Assembly (NCBI RefSeq): GCF_004217555.1 | Contig: NZ_SHKW01000001.1 | Location: 4,216,001-4,280,000 of the forward strand | Reading direction: 5' to 3' | DNA length: 64,000 nucleotides | From: Edaphobacter modestus | Lineage (GTDB): Bacteria > Acidobacteriota > Terriglobia > Terriglobales > Acidobacteriaceae | In this document: piece by piece, positions 28,105 through 35,965 of the stretch | Layout of the letters: every line of letters starts with the position of its first letter | How positions within the stretch are numbered: the stretch's first letter is position 1 | Program-made: the position numbers and the translations under genes | The notes under the pieces: generated by a model | Database searches by the model: none | Told to the model about the DNA's origin: nothing | Seen by the model: the letters and a program-made list of their open reading frames with translations, nothing else

Positions 28105-28722
28105 TCTGATCTTCTGTTAACTCTGTCATGTGTGTGGTGCTGAGCCGTCCTATGGCAGATACGGCGTTGGCGACGGCGGATGGGCAGACGCTGTAGCTCA
28201 TCAAGCTTTGGGTGAAGGGCCGTTCAGACCACCCCTTCGGCGTTTAAGGCTGTCTTATAGCGCCATCACCCCGTTGAGATACACAGGACGAGAGTGACCA
28301 GTATTTGTAACTCATATAAAAGAACAATCAACTCCACAAAGACCTGACATAAACTCCGTCTATTGTGATTTGTATCCCATCACGTCGCCGTCGATCTTCT
28401 TTCGCTCGAAGGGAGTGGACAACGTCGGCCATGGATCATCGTTGCTACTGCTCAGGCCGTTTTGCTGAACAAGCCGCAACGATTCCTTCTATCGTTCTTT
28501 CATATATCGTAAAAACTTTTTAGGAAGAACGTAAATCCCCTACAGATCGCCCATCCTGAACGTATGTGCTTTTATCTCCTCGATGGCCCCTCCACAAATG
28601 AGCTAAGAGCGGAGTAAACCTCTCTCCGCCCAGACATTCAGTATGTATTCCAGGGGGAAGAATATATATCTGCGCTGATCGGGGTAGAGAATTTTTATTT
28701 TTTCGGAATAGTTTTATAGAGA
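28105..28722. other. Long intergenic stretch, AT-rich
   Basis: No gene recognised over 600 bases; the right half is AT-rich (T-tracts near 28690-28703). It leads into the promoter of the harpin-like gene. Confidence 0.4.
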
Positions 28723-28748
28723 GGAATAAAAGGACTGATCGTTCGTTG
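28723..28748 (+). promoter_or_regulatory. ECF-type promoter GGAAT-N16-CGTTG
   Basis: GGAAT at 28723-28727 and CGTTG at 28744-28748, exact 16-bp spacer, 68 bp before the harpin-like start codon. Confidence 0.75.
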
Positions 28749-28816
28749 TTACTAGTAGAAAGATGATCTTCAAAGGCTGAATCTAGAACAGATAAGGCCT
28801 CTATAAGGAGCTTCAA

Positions 28817-29545
28817 ATGGGTGCGATAGGCGCATTGGGTATGGGTGCTATGTCAAGCATGGGAGAAATGGGTGGACTGGAAAAGGCCGCCAGCGGCTTG
28901 GAGCAGGCTGCTGGAGCACTGGAGCAGGCCGCTGGCGGAATTGAGCAGGCAGTGGCCGGCATGATGGGCGGAACTCAGGGCTCAGACCAGTCGAGCGGCG
29001 CAGGTGGCCCCGAAGGTCAAAGCGGTCCTCAAGGGCTTGAGCAAGAGCTTTCCCAAGCATTGCAACAGCTTTCTCAGGAATTGCAGCAGCTGACTGGCGG
29101 GCAGGAAGGTGGACAGGGAAGCGGTGGGCAGGTCCAGGGAAGTGGTGGACAAGGAAGCGGTGGGCAGGTCCAGGGAAGTGGTGGACAAGGAGGTCGCGGG
29201 CAGGTTCAGGGTGGCAGTGGGCAGCCTGCAGGCATCTCTGGGAATGAGGCTTCTGAGTTGCCCGATCTTATGAACCTTGAGGTTGATTCGGCAGGGAACG
29301 CACCGAGTTCTCGCCCATCGCACGTAGGCGGCGATCTCGATCGTCTTCGTGGGGAAGTGCAAGATCAGATGAAGGATGGCAGCATCAGTATGCAGGCCGG
29401 GTCCAAGGCTTTGGAGGACATCGGTAGTGGAAATGTTAAGGCAGTCGAGCAGGATCTAAGCGGCACTGCTGGATCGACTGGTGGTCTGGATTCCATGAAA
29501 GCCAATACACCTTCGATATTTAATCCGAATGCGGGAGCTTACTAA
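28817..29545 (+). CDS. Harpin-like glycine/glutamine-rich protein
   Basis: The 242-residue protein has the traits of harpins, the type III-secreted helper proteins of plant-associated bacteria: very rich in Gly, Gln and Ser, no cysteine, no Sec signal, and short amphipathic helices (LEQELSQALQQLSQELQQLTGG) next to glycine-rich repeats. It has a 12-residue unit GSGGQVQGSGGQ twice plus a degenerate third copy. An N-terminal Met/Gly-rich part repeats LEQAAG. The C-terminus, IFNPNAGAY, shares NPNA with the protein at 20933. ATAAGGAG precedes the ATG. It stands alone between its own ECF-type promoter and a strong hairpin, so it is probably expressed strongly. The harpin call rests on composition, not on homology I can verify. 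Confidence 0.6.
   Translation: MGAIGALGMGAMSSMGEMGGLEKAASGLEQAAGALEQAAGGIEQAVAGMMGGTQGSDQSSGAGGPEGQSGPQGLEQELSQALQQLSQELQQLTGGQEGGQGSGGQVQGSGGQGSGGQVQGSGGQGGRGQVQGGSGQPAGISGNEASELPDLMNLEVDSAGNAPSSRPSHVGGDLDRLRGEVQDQMKDGSISMQAGSKALEDIGSGNVKAVEQDLSGTAGSTGGLDSMKANTPSIFNPNAGAY
29117..29224 (+). repeat. 36-bp tandem coding repeats in the harpin-like gene
   Basis: Two identical 36-bp units (29117-29152 and 29153-29188) and a degenerate third encode GSGGQVQGSGGQ repeats. Near-perfect DNA identity implies recent duplication and a likely length-variable site. Confidence 0.85.
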
Positions 29546-29556
29546 AGAAATAACCT

Positions 29557-29590
29557 TAGCGGATGAGACTTTCCGAAGTCTCATCCGCTA
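29557..29590 (+). terminator. 15-bp hairpin after the harpin-like gene
   Basis: A perfect 15-bp stem (TAGCGGATGAGACTT and complement) with a TCCG tetraloop begins 12 bp after the stop codon. It lacks a T run but should be a very stable 3' end. Confidence 0.75.
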
Positions 29591-29845
29591 GTTACATCGA
29601 ACAACTTACACGGTGTCAGGCGTCTCAAAGAGCATGGTCATCTGCTCTCGAGTCCGGTCGTGCGGCTGGCGAAATGGAACGTAGCTCGTACAACGCGATC
29701 GCTCCTGATTTGCAGCTATAGGATGAAATGTTGCTGGATCGGAATAAGACCCTGATCGACGACGAAGTTGTGCACGCACTCGTTTTAGAAGACGAGCTTA
29801 TCCTGTCGCCCAGGGCTGGAAATTCATGAATTGGTATGGGCGCGT
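29591..29845. other. Stretch left of an IS fragment, no gene recognised
   Basis: A short plus frame around 29734-29829 (MLLDRNKTLIDDEVVHALVLEDEL) has no visible family or upstream reading frame and may be a gene fragment broken by the IS insertion. Confidence 0.3.
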
Positions 29846-30054
29846 TCAAGCACACGGAGGCCAAACGTGGCTTCGTCCTGCTGCCGCGCCGATGGTCGTC
29901 GAGAGAAGCTTCGCCTGGGCCGCGCGATTCCGCCGTCTGGTTAGAGACTACGAACGTCTCTCCCAAACCCTCGCCGCCTTCCACTACTTCGCCTTCGCGT
30001 GCCTCATGCTCAGCAGAATCTTCAAAATGCTTTACTAAAGTCATTAACAGCCTC
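29846..30054 (+). mobile_element. IS5-like element, copy B, 3' fragment
   Basis: Only the transposase C-terminus and the inverted repeat (ending CAGCCTC then TA, as in copies A and C) remain, in the opposite orientation to copies A and C. One G is missing relative to copy A in the codon run for PRRWVVERSF, so HTEAKRGFVLLPRRW and VVERSFAWAARFRR are in different frames. It is dead. Confidence 0.85.
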
Positions 30055-30134
30055 TAGTCTCTTTCACCGGTAGATGCAAAGCCTACGGGATAACAGACTC
30101 TAGGTCTCACGAATTCAACCGATTTCGGAAATGC

Positions 30135-30160
30135 GGAATATTTGTTTTTCGCTTGTGTTG
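30135..30160 (+). promoter_or_regulatory. ECF-type promoter variant GGAAT-N16-TGTTG
   Basis: GGAAT at 30135-30139 and TGTTG at 30156-30160 with a 16-bp spacer, 59 bp before the first gene of the secretion operon. One base off the CGTT core of the other sites. Confidence 0.6.
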
Positions 30161-30219
30161 TATCTAGTGCAAGCAGATTCTGCCCACAGCATCTGAGGTA
30201 ACTTCGAGGAGATCGCGAT

Positions 30220-31119
30220 ATGGTGACTGGCAAACAATCAGGTGGGGGCGCGAGTCAGGCAGGAAACCACGCGATCGAAAAGCGGCGTCGAGCGCGTCCT
30301 CTCTCCAAATGGATAGCAGACGACCCCGAGCCGATTGGGGAACTTCTGCCTCTTATGGTAAGCGTTCTGGAGGCCATAGCGAAGGCCAACGAGACAGAGC
30401 CAAGGTTCTGCAACCTGAATCCTGGCAAGATACTTGTTCGCGAGGACCAGAGCGTTCAGATCGCAACGCACAAGCCCTTCGAGCTGGGCAAGACATTCGA
30501 CTTGGGTTCCGCGAAGTACACCTGCCCTGAGTTTTTTGGAGAGACAGCGCCAGGAGCACCGGCTGAAGCAAATGCCTACATCGCCGGTTTTATTTTTTAC
30601 GAGCTTCTGCTGGGCCGCAAGCTGTTTGACGCGCAGTTCAAAGATGTAGAGAAAAACGGCAATTTGGGCTGGCTCACGTGGCATGCGGACATGACGAAAC
30701 GCGCGGCGTCCTTGAATGAGATGAATCGATATCCAGTATTCATCTGCAGGGTTCTCGATCGGATGATCGAGAAGAATCCAACGAATCGCCTGACCGACAT
30801 AAATGGCATCGCGCGCGCGTTCGGCAATGTGTCGAATGCCACGATGGTTTACAAGATAGTTCGTGATCCTTCGTCTGCAGTTGCTTCGGGCGCGGTTGTG
30901 GCTGCCCACGGCGACGGGCCACGACCATGGCTCGCCAATCTTGGGCGACAAAAGATCTGGACGTTGCTTTGGAAACGTGTCGCCCCAAAGGAGCCTCATC
31001 TCTGCCAACGCAGTATCGAGGAACTGGAGCACATCTTCCAAGATGCCGAGACTAGATTCAGAAAGTTCGGATCAATTTTCAGCTTCAGCCAGACGGCAAA
31101 ACGAAAGGCCCGTGGCTAG
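30220..31119 (+). CDS. Pseudokinase heading the type III secretion operon
   Basis: The 299-residue protein looks like the C-lobe of a Hanks-type Ser/Thr kinase with its catalytic residues lost. CNLNPGKILV (residues 64-73) stands where active kinases have HRDLKPxNILV, so the catalytic Asp is Asn. The DFG position reads ATHKPFE. KYTCPEF matches the Y-APE motif, AEANAYIAGFIFYELLLGRKLF matches the DIYSLGxxLYELLTGxxPF helix, and PTNRLTDINGIARAF matches the closing helix. There is no P-loop or VAIK lysine. The C-terminal 90 residues are basic and of unknown fold. It probably scaffolds or senses rather than phosphorylates. It precedes sctI by 67 bp behind an ECF-like promoter. Confidence 0.65.
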   Translation: MVTGKQSGGGASQAGNHAIEKRRRARPLSKWIADDPEPIGELLPLMVSVLEAIAKANETEPRFCNLNPGKILVREDQSVQIATHKPFELGKTFDLGSAKYTCPEFFGETAPGAPAEANAYIAGFIFYELLLGRKLFDAQFKDVEKNGNLGWLTWHADMTKRAASLNEMNRYPVFICRVLDRMIEKNPTNRLTDINGIARAFGNVSNATMVYKIVRDPSSAVASGAVVAAHGDGPRPWLANLGRQKIWTLLWKRVAPKEPHLCQRSIEELEHIFQDAETRFRKFGSIFSFSQTAKRKARG

Positions 31120-31186
31120 CCACTTTCATCCCTTGCGACACGTATGTCGGTCGCTGAACAAAGCGCGTAAACACAGGAATTGAATA

Positions 31187-31789
31187 ATGGATCCGATTCT
31201 TACTAAAGCAATAACTCCCACGACGGGCGATTCCAACGGGACGGGAGCAGCACAGCTTCCCAAAGACGGCGTCTCGCAATTCGACAAAATAAAAGCGCAG
31301 CTGCAGGACACAACCGACAGCGTGGCCTCCTTTGCGCAGAACGCCGTCTCGACTGCTGCACCCACGCCGCCAGCGTCAGCTGCATTCGTACAGCCATCAT
31401 CTGCTGCAGTACAACCTGCGGACGGCGGGCTGAAGCCTGCCATGGGGACCGCACGATCGCAAAGCATTCAGAGCCTTCCTCCTGGACCAGAAAAAGTACA
31501 GCAAACCGTGGCGGTGGGACGCTATCACCTGGATCGTATCCAGTCGACAGTGAAAGCCAACTCCCCGAACAGCACCATGGATAAGGTGAAGGGCAAGCTG
31601 ACCAGCATCGAGGCGCAGTACAACCAGCTCGATGGGACGCTGCAGAAGATTTCACCGAACGCGTCGCCGCAGGATTGGCTGCGGTTGCAGCAAATGGCCA
31701 ACAGCATGAACGAAAACATCAGCGTGCTTTCCAAGCTGGTCGACTCGGCCTCCAGCGGAGTCAAAACAATTCTGCAAACTCAGATTTGA
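31187..31789 (+). CDS. sctI: Type III secretion inner rod protein candidate
   Basis: SctI links the export gate to the needle inside the basal body. The 200-residue protein lies directly before sctJ, the usual place of sctI. Its C-terminal 45 residues (WLRLQQMANSMNENISVLSKLVDSASSGVKTILQTQI) form the amphipathic helix ending in a Gly-Val-Lys-Thr-Leu-x-x-Q-like pattern that SctI/YscI/HrpB proteins share. The middle is a Pro/Ala/Ser-rich linker, making it longer than most rods. The call rests on position and the C-terminal pattern. Confidence 0.6.
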   Translation: MDPILTKAITPTTGDSNGTGAAQLPKDGVSQFDKIKAQLQDTTDSVASFAQNAVSTAAPTPPASAAFVQPSSAAVQPADGGLKPAMGTARSQSIQSLPPGPEKVQQTVAVGRYHLDRIQSTVKANSPNSTMDKVKGKLTSIEAQYNQLDGTLQKISPNASPQDWLRLQQMANSMNENISVLSKLVDSASSGVKTILQTQI

Positions 31790-31801
31790 TCGGACGTGAG
31801 T

Positions 31802-32623
31802 ATGAAAAAACATCTACTTTCTTTATCGCTCTTGCTCGGTAGCGCTCTGTTGGTCACGGGGTGCTCCAAGCAACTTGATTCTGGTCTCAGCGAGGATGAC
31901 GCGCAGAAAATTGTCGTTCTGCTTCGCGAAAATAACATCAATGCCTCGCTGCAATTGGATCCCGCCGCTAAGAAGGACGCGGCGACCTGGATCGTGAGCG
32001 TACGAGGCCGCGACGATACACTCATTCGCGCATGGAAACTGCTTGAAGAAAATGGACTTCCACGCGAGAAAATAAAAGGGCTCGACAGCGTGTTTCAAGA
32101 TGCGGGAATGATTCCAACGGCATCCCAGGAAAAAGCTCGCTTTCTCTCGGGTCTCAATGGAGAGATCACAAGAACTTTGGATTCCCTCCCTGATGTCGCG
32201 GACGCTCGTGTGCAAGTCGTTTTGCCTGAAAATACTCCTCTGCTAGACAAATCGCAGCAGGTGCAACCTACAGCTTCCGTACTGGTTCAGTATCGCAGTG
32301 CCGCTCCTCCGCTGAGTGAGTTGGAGATCCAGAACCTCGTTGCCAAGAGTGTCGAAGGGCTCACACCGAACAACGTTGTCGTTATCTTCAAGAGGATTAC
32401 GGTGCAGCCCATCCCAACTGAAGTGCTTGGCCCGCTTTCTTTCAGCAAGTGGATGGAAATTGCAGCCGTTGCCCTCGCATTTGTGGCTGCGATCATATCT
32501 CTGCTGGTCATCTCCGTCAGCAAGGTGCGCCAGCGGAAGATTCAGAGCCTCGAGAAACAACTTGAAGAGCTGATAGGCGGCGCTGCAAAACAAAAGCAGA
32601 TAGCTCCCGCGAAGGCATCATAA
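31802..32623 (+). CDS. sctJ: Type III secretion inner-membrane ring lipoprotein
   Basis: SctJ forms the periplasmic ring of the basal body. The 273-residue protein has a lipoprotein signal with LVTGC as lipobox, then the two ring-building modules of the YscJ/FliF family (LSEDDAQKIVVLLRENNINASLQ and NGEITRTLDSLPDVADARVQVVLPE), and a C-terminal membrane helix around residues 225-247 followed by a basic tail. I start at the ATG at 31802; a GTG six bases upstream is possible, since neither has a strong ribosome site. It lies 12 bp after sctI. Confidence 0.93.
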   Translation: MKKHLLSLSLLLGSALLVTGCSKQLDSGLSEDDAQKIVVLLRENNINASLQLDPAAKKDAATWIVSVRGRDDTLIRAWKLLEENGLPREKIKGLDSVFQDAGMIPTASQEKARFLSGLNGEITRTLDSLPDVADARVQVVLPENTPLLDKSQQVQPTASVLVQYRSAAPPLSELEIQNLVAKSVEGLTPNNVVVIFKRITVQPIPTEVLGPLSFSKWMEIAAVALAFVAAIISLLVISVSKVRQRKIQSLEKQLEELIGGAAKQKQIAPAKAS

Positions 32624-32626
32624 GCG

Positions 32627-32899
32627 ATGGATCCGTCGGTTTTCGCCCACGCAATACTTATTCACAAAGCCGATTCACGCGCGGACATTCTTGCATTGCT
32701 GCCTGCAAAAAGTCGGGGCGCAGTCGAGACAGAACTGGTACGAATGGCGAACTTCACCTCGGAACAAGTGCAGGAAAGTCTCCGTTCGCTTCGGGAGGCA
32801 CAAGCTGTTCGAGGACGCGCAAAAGCTGAAGAGAAACTAGGCCTGTCTCTCAAGCATGCCTCGCCACGCCTTATCTCGTGGTTGGCTCGACCATTTTAG
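32627..32899 (+). CDS. Small protein at the SctK position
   Basis: A 90-residue basic, helical protein placed between sctJ and sctL, exactly where sctK lies in many clusters, three bases after the sctJ stop. SctK proteins, which connect the sorting platform pods to the membrane ring, are usually near 200 residues, so either this is a much reduced SctK or a different component. The sequence (SFTSEQVQESL-type helices, then RAKAEEKLGLSLKHASPRL) shows no motif I recognise. Confidence 0.5.
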   Translation: MDPSVFAHAILIHKADSRADILALLPAKSRGAVETELVRMANFTSEQVQESLRSLREAQAVRGRAKAEEKLGLSLKHASPRLISWLARPF

Positions 32900-32915
32900 G
32901 GAAGGAGGAAACGTC

Positions 32916-33551
32916 GTGTCCGTAAACATTATCAAAGCCAAGCCAGGTACAGGACTGCCGCTCGCTTCCCGCATTCCCAAAGCCCTGACTGACGCTTCCG
33001 AGCAAGCGAAGGAAACTATCGCAAAAGCACACGATGAAGCTGAAGAAATTATTCGTGCTGCGCGTCTCGAGCGAGAAACGGTGATCAATGAGAGTAAGGA
33101 GAAAGGCTATGCAGATGGTCTGGACAAGTGGAACGATGCTCTCGTCGGAGCCTGGGACGCTCGTAACCGTTACCTTGCCACAAATGAAACCGTTGTTGTG
33201 CAGCTGGCAATGGCGGTAGCACGCAAAATTGTGGGTGAGACAGCAAATATTGATCCCGCCACGGTCCTGCAAAGCGCTCGCGAGGCAATCCGCTCCGCGC
33301 GCGGTGAGCAGAAACTCAGGGTGCGAGTCCGCCCGGAAGACGAATCGATCATGCTTCAACAGATGATCGAGCTGAAACGCTCCAACTCCGAAATTGGTGA
33401 GATTCAAGTTGTCTCCGATGAGTCAATTACGTTGGGTGGCTGCATCGTCGAAAGCCCTCTGGGAACTATCGACGCTCAATTCAGCACACAACTCCAATCA
33501 TTGGAGCGCGCTATTTTACGAGGTACCCATGCTGGAAATCTCAGAGCTTAG
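32916..33551 (+). CDS. sctL: Type III secretion ATPase stator
   Basis: SctL holds the ATPase to the sorting platform and regulates it. The start is the GTG at 32916 behind a strong GGAAGGAGGAA site. The 211-residue protein has an N-terminal charged coiled coil (ASEQAKETIAKAHDEAEEIIRAARLERE) and the FliH/YscL C-terminal domain (VQLAMAVARKIVGETANIDP, then LGGCIVESPLGTIDAQFSTQLQSLERA). GG...E(S/T)xxGxIDA is the family's most conserved motif. It overlaps sctN by 23 bp. Confidence 0.88.
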   Translation: MSVNIIKAKPGTGLPLASRIPKALTDASEQAKETIAKAHDEAEEIIRAARLERETVINESKEKGYADGLDKWNDALVGAWDARNRYLATNETVVVQLAMAVARKIVGETANIDPATVLQSAREAIRSARGEQKLRVRVRPEDESIMLQQMIELKRSNSEIGEIQVVSDESITLGGCIVESPLGTIDAQFSTQLQSLERAILRGTHAGNLRA

Positions 33552-34860
33552 CGTCGCTCCGTATCTGGTGGCCATCGATAAGTGCACCCCATTTGTTGTG
33601 AAGGGGCGCGTCAAAGGGCTTGTCGGACTGCTCATTCGCGCGACGGTGCCTGACGCCTGGATCGGCGAGCTATGTATGATTCACAATCACCGATCGGCAA
33701 CGCCTCTCAAGGCCGAGGTTGTTGGTTTCGAAGATGGTGACGTGCTGTTGATGCCGCTCGGACCTCTCGTGGACATCGGCCCCCAGAGTGAAGTTGTTCC
33801 TACCGGAAACTATCTAACGGTCAAGGTCGGAGACGAATTGCTAGGTCGCGTGCTGAACGGACTCGGAGAGCCGATGGATGCAGAATTTAATGGGCCGCTC
33901 CTCGCAAACGAAGAGTATGCCGTCTACCAGGAAGCCCCTGATCCCATGCACCGGAATCGTGTGCTCAATCCTATTTCGGTCGGCGTACGCGCCATAGATG
34001 GATTGTTGGCATGCGGGGAAGGGCAGCGTATCGGTCTCTTTGCCGCAGCAGGCGTAGGAAAAAGTACCCTCCTCGGCATGATTGCAAGGAATACAGAGGC
34101 CGACGTCAACGTTATTACCTTAGTGGGCGAACGTGGACGCGAAGTACGAGACTTTCTGGAACACGATCTCGGCCCTGAAGGATTGAAACGCTCCGTGATC
34201 GTTTGTGCTACTTCCAACGAATCGTCGCTCGTCCGCCTGAAGGCGGCATACGTCGGTACGGCGATCGCGGAATATTTTCGTAACAAGGGAAAGAAGGTAA
34301 TGCTGATGATGGATTCTGTCACTCGATTTGCGCGCGCTCAACGTGAAGTTGGCCTTGCCTGCGGGGAGCCTCCCGCACGAGCTGGCTATACTCCTTCCGT
34401 CTTCGCCGAACTTCCACGTCTATTGGAGCGAGCCGGGAATTCCGATCGCGGCTCCATCACTGCCTTTTACACAGTGCTTGTAGCCGGTGACGACATGAAC
34501 GAGCCGGTCGCCGATGAAGTGCGATCGATCCTCGACGGACATATCGTCATGTCTCGGGATCTTGCTGGAGCCGGCCACTTTCCTGCAATCGATGTTTTAA
34601 GTAGCGTAAGCCGCGTTATGAGCGCAGTTAGCTCGAAACAGCACCGTGCGGCTGCATCTGCAATGCGAGGCGTGCTCGCAACCTACAACAAAAACAAGGA
34701 CATCATTGCGCTAGGCGCCTATCAAGCGGGAAGCGACCCCAGGATCGATGACGCAGTCCAGAGAATTGACACCATCAATGACTACTTGAAGCAGGCAACA
34801 GACGAGTCCATTCCGCAAAGTGAATCCGTTGAAAAACTCTGCGCGATGTTCGCCAATTAG
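33529..34860 (+). CDS. sctN: Type III secretion ATPase
   Basis: SctN is the hexameric ATPase that unfolds substrates and strips chaperones. From the ATG at 33529 it has 443 residues, the normal length. The P-loop AAAGVGKST lies at residues 172-180, GERGREVRDF follows, Walker B is KVMLMMDSVTRFA, and YTPSVFAELPRLLERAG is the family signature. The long frame upstream of 33529 overlaps sctL and is not used. The gene sits between stator and stalk genes as in all such systems. Confidence 0.96.
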   Translation: MLEISELSVAPYLVAIDKCTPFVVKGRVKGLVGLLIRATVPDAWIGELCMIHNHRSATPLKAEVVGFEDGDVLLMPLGPLVDIGPQSEVVPTGNYLTVKVGDELLGRVLNGLGEPMDAEFNGPLLANEEYAVYQEAPDPMHRNRVLNPISVGVRAIDGLLACGEGQRIGLFAAAGVGKSTLLGMIARNTEADVNVITLVGERGREVRDFLEHDLGPEGLKRSVIVCATSNESSLVRLKAAYVGTAIAEYFRNKGKKVMLMMDSVTRFARAQREVGLACGEPPARAGYTPSVFAELPRLLERAGNSDRGSITAFYTVLVAGDDMNEPVADEVRSILDGHIVMSRDLAGAGHFPAIDVLSSVSRVMSAVSSKQHRAAASAMRGVLATYNKNKDIIALGAYQAGSDPRIDDAVQRIDTINDYLKQATDESIPQSESVEKLCAMFAN

Positions 34861-34862
34861 TG

Positions 34863-35348
34863 ATGCCGTTTGTATTTAGATTGCAAGCGATTCTCGATCA
34901 GCGCATTGACCTGCGAAAACAAGCTGAAGACTTGTTGAAGTCAAAGGAGCATGAACTTGCAGCCGAAAAGAGAACGTTGCGAGAACTTGAAGAGGCGGTA
35001 GAGACAGCAGCAGCGCTTTACCGTCGCAGACGGGCGGAGCGTTCGAGATCTGGAATGAGTCTAGGCGTACCGATTCTCATTCAGAACGACTCATTGATCG
35101 GGCTCGAGATGGATGTGCAGGAGGCTCGTTCAGCCGTTCTTTCCCAGCAAATCTTGGTGGATCAGGCAGTGGAACTAGTTGATGAAGCAAAAGCAGTTTT
35201 GGCCTCTCGTAGGCTCGAAGAAGAGGTTTTGGAAAAGTACCGGCAGAAAGTTAAAACACAATTTGAACAAGAAGAAAGCTACAAGGAAGAACGCGAACAG
35301 GACGAGATTGGCAGCGTCATTTACCTGGGCAAGCGAGCGCGGACATGA
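34863..35348 (+). CDS. sctO: Type III secretion stalk protein (FliJ/YscO-like)
   Basis: SctO is a helical hairpin that couples the ATPase to the export gate. The 161-residue protein is almost entirely coiled coil (KQAEDLLKSKEHELAAEKRTLRELEEAV and LASRRLEEEVLEKYRQKVKTQFEQEE), starts with MPFVFRLQAILDQR as FliJ/YscO proteins do, and lies directly after the ATPase gene. The ATG at 34863 overlaps the sctN stop region; a GTG at 34860 is also possible. It overlaps sctP by four bases (ATGA). Confidence 0.8.
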   Translation: MPFVFRLQAILDQRIDLRKQAEDLLKSKEHELAAEKRTLRELEEAVETAAALYRRRRAERSRSGMSLGVPILIQNDSLIGLEMDVQEARSAVLSQQILVDQAVELVDEAKAVLASRRLEEEVLEKYRQKVKTQFEQEESYKEEREQDEIGSVIYLGKRART

Positions 35349-35965
35349 TTATTACGAATCAAAATTCGATAAACCCTCAGGAAGTGGAAACCCAACAGCA
35401 ACGGCAGGAGAAGAAGGACGTTCAGAGGTCCTCGGACCGGTTTGCAAGCATGCTGGATAGTCAAAAGAAACAGCAGCAACAATTCGATAAGGTTGCGGAC
35501 AAAGCAAACAAAGAGCAGGCGTCGAAGGCACGGAATAATAAAGCTGAGGTTGCGTCTTCGATTGGCTCCAAAGATGCACCCGGCGGAGTTGCTTCTTCGT
35601 CGGCCCGTCAGGTCGCAGGAGGTAATGGCCCCGAGACCCCCAACGTTCCACCCGATATCCAAAAACTAGCCGAAGAATTCGGTCATCAGATCCAACTTCA
35701 CCAGTTGGGTAATAACTCGCAGATGGTGGACATTACGTTTCATTCAAAAACGCTTCCGGGACTCAAAGTACAAATTCGTCGGTCGAAGGGCCAGTTGGCA
35801 ATTCGCTTTCTGTCTCAATCAGTCAGCACCACGCAGCTTCTCGCAAAGCACACGGCCAGCCTACAGGAAACACTCGAAAGCAAAGGTCTCAACATCGCAA
35901 GTATTACTCTTACCGGCAGTCGGTACCCCATGAACATTCCAGGAAGTCTCAGTGCCACAGTCTGA
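35345..35965 (+). CDS. sctP: Needle-length regulator (SctP/FliK-type C-terminal domain)
   Basis: The 206-residue protein has a disordered, Gln/Lys-rich N-terminal half and a folded C-terminal half in which VDITFHSKTLPGLKVQIRRS and QLAIRFLSQSV...LLAKHTASLQETLESKGLNIASITL match the FliK/SctP (substrate-switching, T3S4) domain. SctP measures needle length and switches the export gate to late substrates through SctU. It is shorter than most rulers. Position between sctO and sctQ supports the call. Confidence 0.75.
   Translation: MIITNQNSINPQEVETQQQRQEKKDVQRSSDRFASMLDSQKKQQQQFDKVADKANKEQASKARNNKAEVASSIGSKDAPGGVASSSARQVAGGNGPETPNVPPDIQKLAEEFGHQIQLHQLGNNSQMVDITFHSKTLPGLKVQIRRSKGQLAIRFLSQSVSTTQLLAKHTASLQETLESKGLNIASITLTGSRYPMNIPGSLSATV

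Noticed and set aside
29117..29224. Tandem repeats as a possible CRISPR array
   Set aside because: Units are directly adjacent without spacers, stay in frame and encode a glycine-rich protein segment.
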